Assembly: GCA_036346205.1 (NCBI GenBank)
Contig: JARFJB010000530.1
Span: 2,501 to 66,500 of the forward strand
Direction of reading: 5' to 3'
Origin: Vesta saturnalis
Taxonomy: Eukaryota > Arthropoda > Insecta > Coleoptera > Lampyridae
DNA length: 64,000 nucleotides
The first letter of the stretch is position 1, and each line of letters starts with the position of its first letter. A program made the translations under genes and the position numbers. The notes beneath the pieces are model-generated. The model was given only the letters and a program-made list of their open reading frames with translations. It was not told the origin of the DNA and searched no databases. Of the stretch, positions 59,610-64,000 are shown piece by piece.

Positions 59610-59686
59610 CTATTTAGATTTACAAGTATTCATGTTTAAATAAGACAATTTTTCTTTAAAACTTGTGTAAATAAACGTAAAATTAA

Positions 59687-59726
59687 TTCAACGTTTCGGA
59701 ACGTCCTTTGTTCCCTTTGTCAAGAA
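59687..59726 (-). ncRNA. Hammerhead-like hairpin in the PLE terminal repeat (minus copy)
   Basis: On the minus strand: CTTGACAAA, GGGAAC, loop AAAGGAC, GTTCC, then GAAACGTTGAATT. The same motif occurs at 61041 and 63608. The stem matches the one at 49691 in shape but has an A-T pair where that one has G-C. Confidence 0.5.
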
Positions 59727-59761
59727 TTTATTTGACAATTACAGAAATTGAAATAAGGTAA

Positions 59762-60300
59762 CTATTTTAACAAGTACAAAATATGAAACAAGGTAACCAA
59801 TTTAATTTTAATCTGGACGAGTGTGTTTGACTTCGGTAGTTGGTCTAGTATGTGATGTAGAAGGTGCAGAAGTGGGGACGTCTGGAATAGTTGCAGCATA
59901 AGTGTTTGAAATTGCTGGAAGATTTGGAGTTGGTTGAAATGTAGAATCAACTTGTTTAATGATATTCTTCCAAATTTGTGGCATTCTAGAAGTGTCATCT
60001 CGTTTATTGAGGGCGTTTGGTCTTCTTTCAATTTCAACTGCTTCTCTAATAATTCTTGCTTGTAAGGTATATAGAGGTGCAATTAAACGGATATTGTTGG
60101 TATTAATTTGGTGTCCTGTATCTAAATGATGTAGCTAAAGACGATGAAGGATTGTGCTGTTTAATTGCTAGTTGGTGTTCATCGGCTCTGCATATAATAT
60201 TCTGTTAGTTTGTCCTATATAAGTTCTTCGACAGTTGTTGCACGGTATCTCATACACTCCTTGGCTTTCATTAGAACTTTGTCTTTGGGGTTTCTTAAAG
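59762..60300 (-). pseudogene. GIY-YIG endonuclease part of the minus-strand PLE
   Basis: At 60270-60180 the minus strand reads GVYEIPCNNCRRTYIGQTNR, a VYEIPC...TYIGQT form of the GIY-YIG motif. The frame 60082-59762 continues with the C-terminal part, including QLKLKEDQTPSI in a shifted reading and a Gln/Leu-rich end. The endonuclease nicks target DNA in Penelope elements. Frame changes near 60160 and 60090 break it. Confidence 0.75.
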
Positions 60301-60579
60301 TTGGGACAAAGTTGAATGTGGTTTGAATACCGGTCTGAAGTCGTTTTTGGGAAATTTCTTCGCTATTCTGTCTGTAATTCCTTTATATAAGGTAGAATAA
60401 CAGGAATCTTTCGTTCATTGTTTGACAAGCTATTATTTCTTGGTCTTCTTATTTCGTTGGTAATTTCAATATTTCTTGATCTTTGTATCCATTTTGAACT
60501 AGTATTTTATTAATAGTCTTCATCTCTTCCGTTCTAGAATTTTGGTCAGATAAGTGGTAAGAGCGGTATATCAAGGATT

Positions 60580-60926
60580 TCATAACGCTACGTAATTGAC
60601 CAGGATGGTGATGCGAGAGAGATTCAAGTATCTATTCGTATGTGTTGGTTTTCGATAAACTTTGTGTGTAAATCTACCATTAGGAAGTCTTGTTATTAGG
60701 GTGTCCAAAAAAGGGAGTGAATTATTTTCTTCAACTTCCATAGTAAATTTAATGTTGTCGTGAATGTTGTTAATATGTCCTAGAAAATGGTTCAAGTTTC
60801 CTTTTCCATGGGGCCAAACTACAAATGTGTCGTCAACATAACGAAACCAACATTTAGGTTTTAAATCTGCAGAATTTAAAGCAATGGTTTCAAAATGTTC
60901 CATATATACATTCGCAAAAGCTGGAG
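60580..60926 (-). pseudogene. RT palm fragment of the minus-strand PLE
   Basis: The frame starts near 60903 (MEHFETIALNS) and contains CWFRYVDDTFVVWPHGKG, the Penelope motif C with both Asp codons at 60829-60834. NNSLPFLDTLITRLPNG and VYRKPTHTNRY follow. Upstream motifs are missing because of truncation. The frame breaks near 60590. Confidence 0.85.
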
Positions 60927-61040
60927 AGTGGCGAAGTCAAACACACTCGTCAGATTAAAATTAAATTAGTTACCTTGTTTCATATTTTGTACTTGTTAAA
61001 ATAGTTACCTTATTTCAATTTCTGTAATTGTCAAATAAAT

Positions 61041-61080
61041 TCTTGACAAAGGGAACAAAGGACGTTCTGAAACGTTGAAT
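61041..61080 (+). ncRNA. Hammerhead-like hairpin, 5' terminal repeat of the plus PLE
   Basis: CTTGACAAA, GGGAAC (61051-61056), loop AAAGGAC, GTTC, then TGAAACGTTGAA. One C of the stem is changed relative to the 63608 copy. It has the same 5' core TTGACAA as the other copies. Confidence 0.5.
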
Positions 61081-61639
61081 TAATTTTACGTTTATTTACA
61101 CAAGTTTTAAAGAAAAATTGTCTTATTTAAACATGAATACTTGTGGAAATCTAAATAGAAACATAATATTCCTATACGGAGAAGAAACTTTGAATACCAT
61201 CAAGATTTACAGAAAGCTACGTATCAAAAATGTGAAACACTTACTAATTTAACTTTTTAAAGCGTTGTCGTGACAATAAAATAATACCAAGGATTTAAAT
61301 TGAAACCAAGACCAGACATTAATGGTTCTTATAAGATTTTATTCAAAACAAGCCTTGCCCTTTTAAGAAAAGCGATTGCCAATGAAAGGACTAAACTTGA
61401 CTATCTCAACGATTTATGACACATTCCAAACTTTACATGCTATCAAAATACACTTTCATATTCGATACGGTGGATCGTCTCATTGAAATTACTGTAGAAT
61501 CGTCCTTGATGATAAAAACTAACGACAGAAACAAAATTTGAACGTCTGTCTCATACATCGCAGGCAAATAATGTAGAACCGTTAAGGACAGTACACAATT
61601 TAAGTGACAAAGAACTTGATAATAATTTCTAAATGTTTT

Positions 61640-62640
61640 AGGTAAAGGGTTTAATTTTGCCATCACTCCTAAACGGATTCCGTAGAAACATCATCACCAA
61701 CGCAGAATACGCCTTAAAAGATACAGAATCTACGGTAGCTGACGAAATTAGACTCAACGTAGCAACATTCTTCAGAACTGCAAACTTCCCAAACAAAATA
61801 TCACCAAACAAGACCTCCAAATGTTAAACCAAATGAAAAATGACGACCAAATATTAATACTACCTGCTGACAAAGGAAACGCTACTGTCATTGTCAACTT
61901 CAAGACTATCACCATAAGATGTCTGAACTGCTTTCTTCAGAATATAAGAAAATCAGTGCAATCCTACCAATTACATAGAAAAAACAAAATCTATCATTAA
62001 TTCTACAAAATTAGACAAAGAAACAAAACAGAAACTAATTCCAAGAGAGAAGGTTCAAGAATCCCCAAAATATACGGACTCCAAAAACATAAGGAAAACT
62101 ATTACGCCCTATCGTCAATTCAATTTCCGACTCATGACCTTGCTCGTTATCTAGCCAAAGTTATTCAACCGATTTGTGAAAATGCTGATCCTACATCAAA
62201 ATCTTATGATTTTCACACAAACTCAAATTGTACTTGGCTCCAAATGACATTTTAGTTAGCTTCGACATAACGTCACTTTTCACCAAAATACCTATTGAAG
62301 ACACGATGAAAATTCTGAAGAAAAACACTCAATAAATCAAGACGTACTCAAATTGATAAACCACTGCATGCACTCAACCTATTTTACATACAAGGACAAT
62401 TAAAGCAAATTCAAGGAACACCTATGGGCTGCCATCTCCAGCTTTTGCGAATGTATATAGGAACATTTGAAACCATTGCTTTAAATTCTGCAGATTTAAA
62501 ACCTAAATGTTGGTTTCGTTATGTTGAAACATTTGTAGTTTGGCCCCATGGAAAAGGAAACTTGAACCATTTTCTAGGACATATTAACAACATTCACGAC
62601 AACATTAAATTTACTATGGGTTGAAGAAAATAATTCACTC
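61640..62640 (+). pseudogene. Reverse transcriptase of the plus-strand PLE
   Basis: Readable pieces in several frames: LPSLLNGFRRNIITNAEYAL (61660-61720), LPADKGNATVIVNF (61860-61905), ALRPIVNSISDS-like text near 62100-62140, LARYLAKVIQPI (62145-62175), LVSFDITSLFTKIPIEDT (62250-62305). In the frame 62424-62624 comes CWFRYVETFVVWPHGKG: the YVDD box has become YVE through a 3-base deletion at about 62524-62527. The minus copy keeps YVDD. The enzyme is therefore dead independently of its frameshifts. Confidence 0.85.
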
Positions 62641-63049
62641 CCTTTTGGACACCTAATAACAAGACTTCCTAATGGTAAATTTCACACAAAGTTTATCGAA
62701 AACCAACACATACGAATAGATACTTGAACTCTCTCATCAACATCCTGGTCAATTACGTAGCGTTATGAAATCCTTGATATACCGCTCTTACCATTATCTG
62801 ACCAAAATTCTAGAACGGAAGAGATGAAGACTATTAATAAAATACTAGTTCAAATGGATACAAAGATCAAGAAATATTGAAAATTACCAACGAAATAAGA
62901 AGACCAAGAAATAATAGCTTGTCAAACAATGAACGAAAGATTCCTGTTATTCTACCTTATATAAAGGGAATTACAGACAGAATAGCAAAGAAATTTCCAA
63001 AAACGACTTCAGACCGGTATACAAACCACATTCAACTTTGTCCCAACTT

Positions 63050-63535
63050 TTAAGAAACCCCAAAGACAAAGTTCCTAATGAAAGCCAAGATGTTGAGATA
63101 CCGTGCAACAACTGTCGAAGAACTTATATAGGACAAACTAAAGAATATTATATGCAGAGCCGATGAACACCAACTAGCAATTAAACAGCACAATCCTTCA
63201 TCGTCTTTAGCTACACATCATTTAGATACAGGACACCAAATTAATACCAACAATATCCGTTTAATTGCACCTCTATATACCTTAAGCAAGAATTATTAGA
63301 GAAGCAGTTGAAATTGAAAGAAGACCAAACGCCCTCAATAAACGAGATGACACTTCTAGAATGCCACAAATTTGGAAGAATATCATTAAACAAGTTGATT
63401 CTACATTTCAACCAACTCCAAATCTTCCAGCAATTTCAAACATTTGCAACTATTGACGTATTCTGCACCTTCTACATCAATACTAGACCAACTACCCGAA
63501 GTCAAACACACTCGTCCAGATTAAAATTAAATTAG
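63050..63535 (+). pseudogene. GIY-YIG part of the plus-strand PLE
   Basis: Around 63055-63145 the remains of KKPQRQSS and a TYIGQT-like stretch can be followed with several small deletions. The frame 63308-63535 begins KLKEDQTPSINEMTLLE and corresponds to 60040-59780 of the minus copy. The RPNALNKRDDTSRMPQIWKN reading in another frame is the original C-terminus. Stops and shifts are frequent. Confidence 0.7.
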
Positions 63536-63607
63536 TTACCTTGTTTCATATTTTGTACTTGTTAAAAATAGTTACCTTATTTCAATTTCTGTAATTGTCA
63601 AATAAAT

Positions 63608-63647
63608 TCTTGACAAAGGAACAAAGGACGTTCCCGAAACGTTGAAT
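63608..63647 (+). ncRNA. Hammerhead-like hairpin, 3' terminal repeat of the plus PLE
   Basis: CTTGACAAA, GGAAC, loop AAAGGAC, GTTCCC, then GAAACGTTGAATT. One G of the 5' stem strand is lost, while the 3' strand is complete. Taken with the other copies, the family form of the stem is GGGAAC/GTTCCC. Confidence 0.5.
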
Positions 63648-63694
63648 TAATTTTTACGTTTATTTACACAAGTTTTAAAGAAAATTGTCTTATT

Positions 63695-63697
<3 letters not shown>

Positions 63698-63749
<52 letters not shown>

Positions 63750-63897
63750 CTTTCCTTTATAATAAATCTACTAGAAAATTGATTAACATTTTTATTCATT
63801 AGCAGTAAATTTTTTCTTTCTTGACTTTATATTCAACAGTAACCTTATAGCTCCTGAAGAAGTGTATAAAAATTAACAAAGCTTCAGTCGCTTAACA

Positions 63898-63968
<71 letters not shown>

Positions 63969-64000
63969 TCTATTTGTAATTAAATCTGATATTGGTAATT
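63698..64000 (+). repeat. Satellite block 7 (continues beyond the window)
   Basis: TA 63698-63747, B 63748-63900, TA 63901-63962, start of unit A 63963-64000. The B copy is where the X-Y-X-Y-B pattern of 58253-59427 would be expected to end, so the PLE insertion lies between Y and B. Confidence 0.88.

Larger units (their letters stand above)
59607..60927 (-). mobile_element. Penelope-like element, minus-strand 5'-truncated copy
   Basis: The terminal repeat lies at the left (59607-59830) and the coding end runs into it. On the minus strand the order is RT palm end, linker and GIY-YIG domain. The copy stops at about 60927, upstream of the palm, where it meets the terminal repeat of the plus-strand copy. 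Such inverted truncated partners next to a fuller copy are typical of Penelope insertions. Confidence 0.85.
60928..63697 (+). mobile_element. Penelope-like element, plus-strand longer copy with two terminal repeats
   Basis: A terminal repeat at 60928-61160, then the coding region, then a second terminal repeat at about 63495-63697, both in plus orientation. Each carries AACGTTGAATTAATTTT and the hammerhead-like hairpin. The right end TGTCTTATTTAAA meets (TA)n. RT and GIY-YIG domains are present in pieces, with many frameshifts. With the minus copy it forms one complex insertion in a (TA)n tract. Confidence 0.87.

Overview
The window looks like repeat-choked nuclear DNA of an insect. It is AT-rich, holds dozens of long (TA)n tracts, and carries eukaryotic transposons of almost every class, with short GT-AG introns and a tRNA-derived SINE. 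I see no bacterial features and no clearly intact single-copy host gene. The content fits an insect, perhaps a beetle, but I cannot name the species. Nearly every coding region is a transposable element, and most are frameshifted.

Layout. 1-5300 holds exon-like pieces with a zinc-finger-like CxxC, then a decayed tyrosine-recombinase-like (Crypton-type) gene. From about 5800 to the right end the base layer is a satellite. Its ~350-bp unit A and ~160-bp unit B share a core and are separated by (TA)n tracts. Into this layer are inserted: a tRNA-Ala-derived SINE (6940-7280), a 5'-truncated EN-RT-RNaseH non-LTR element (9404-13092, minus), a pogo-like DNA transposon (13472-15860), a Ty3/Gypsy element lacking most of pol (17204-25487, minus) with a nested solo LTR (22819-24774), a second non-LTR element (about 44966-49290, minus), a piggyBac element (50193-52773) and several Penelope-like (PLE) pieces (49291-49793, 53670-53864, 59607-63697).

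At 28389-43293 lies a ~14.9-kb Polinton/Maverick with ~285-bp terminal inverted repeats, inserted into a third copy of the non-LTR element. Rightward genes encode small unknown proteins, a PLA2-like/minor virion protein, an adenovirus-type protease, minor and major capsid proteins, a packaging ATPase, two conserved Polinton proteins and an integrase with chromodomain. Protein-primed PolB runs leftward. The ATPase is the best preserved; protease, capsid, integrase and PolB genes are broken, so the copy is an inactive relic.

Most worth a second look: (1) a hammerhead-like hairpin next to GAAAC in the PLE terminal repeats, with a compensatory base-pair change between two PLE families; (2) a higher-order satellite pattern X-Y-X-Y-B at 53865-59606, continued beyond a PLE insertion; (3) two separate non-LTR insertions at the same position of satellite unit A; (4) a near-perfect 37-bp inverted repeat flanking the Polinton PolB gene, which has lost its DTDS motif region; (5) a local inversion at the right Gypsy LTR that exposes a 52-bp direct repeat of the LTR start.
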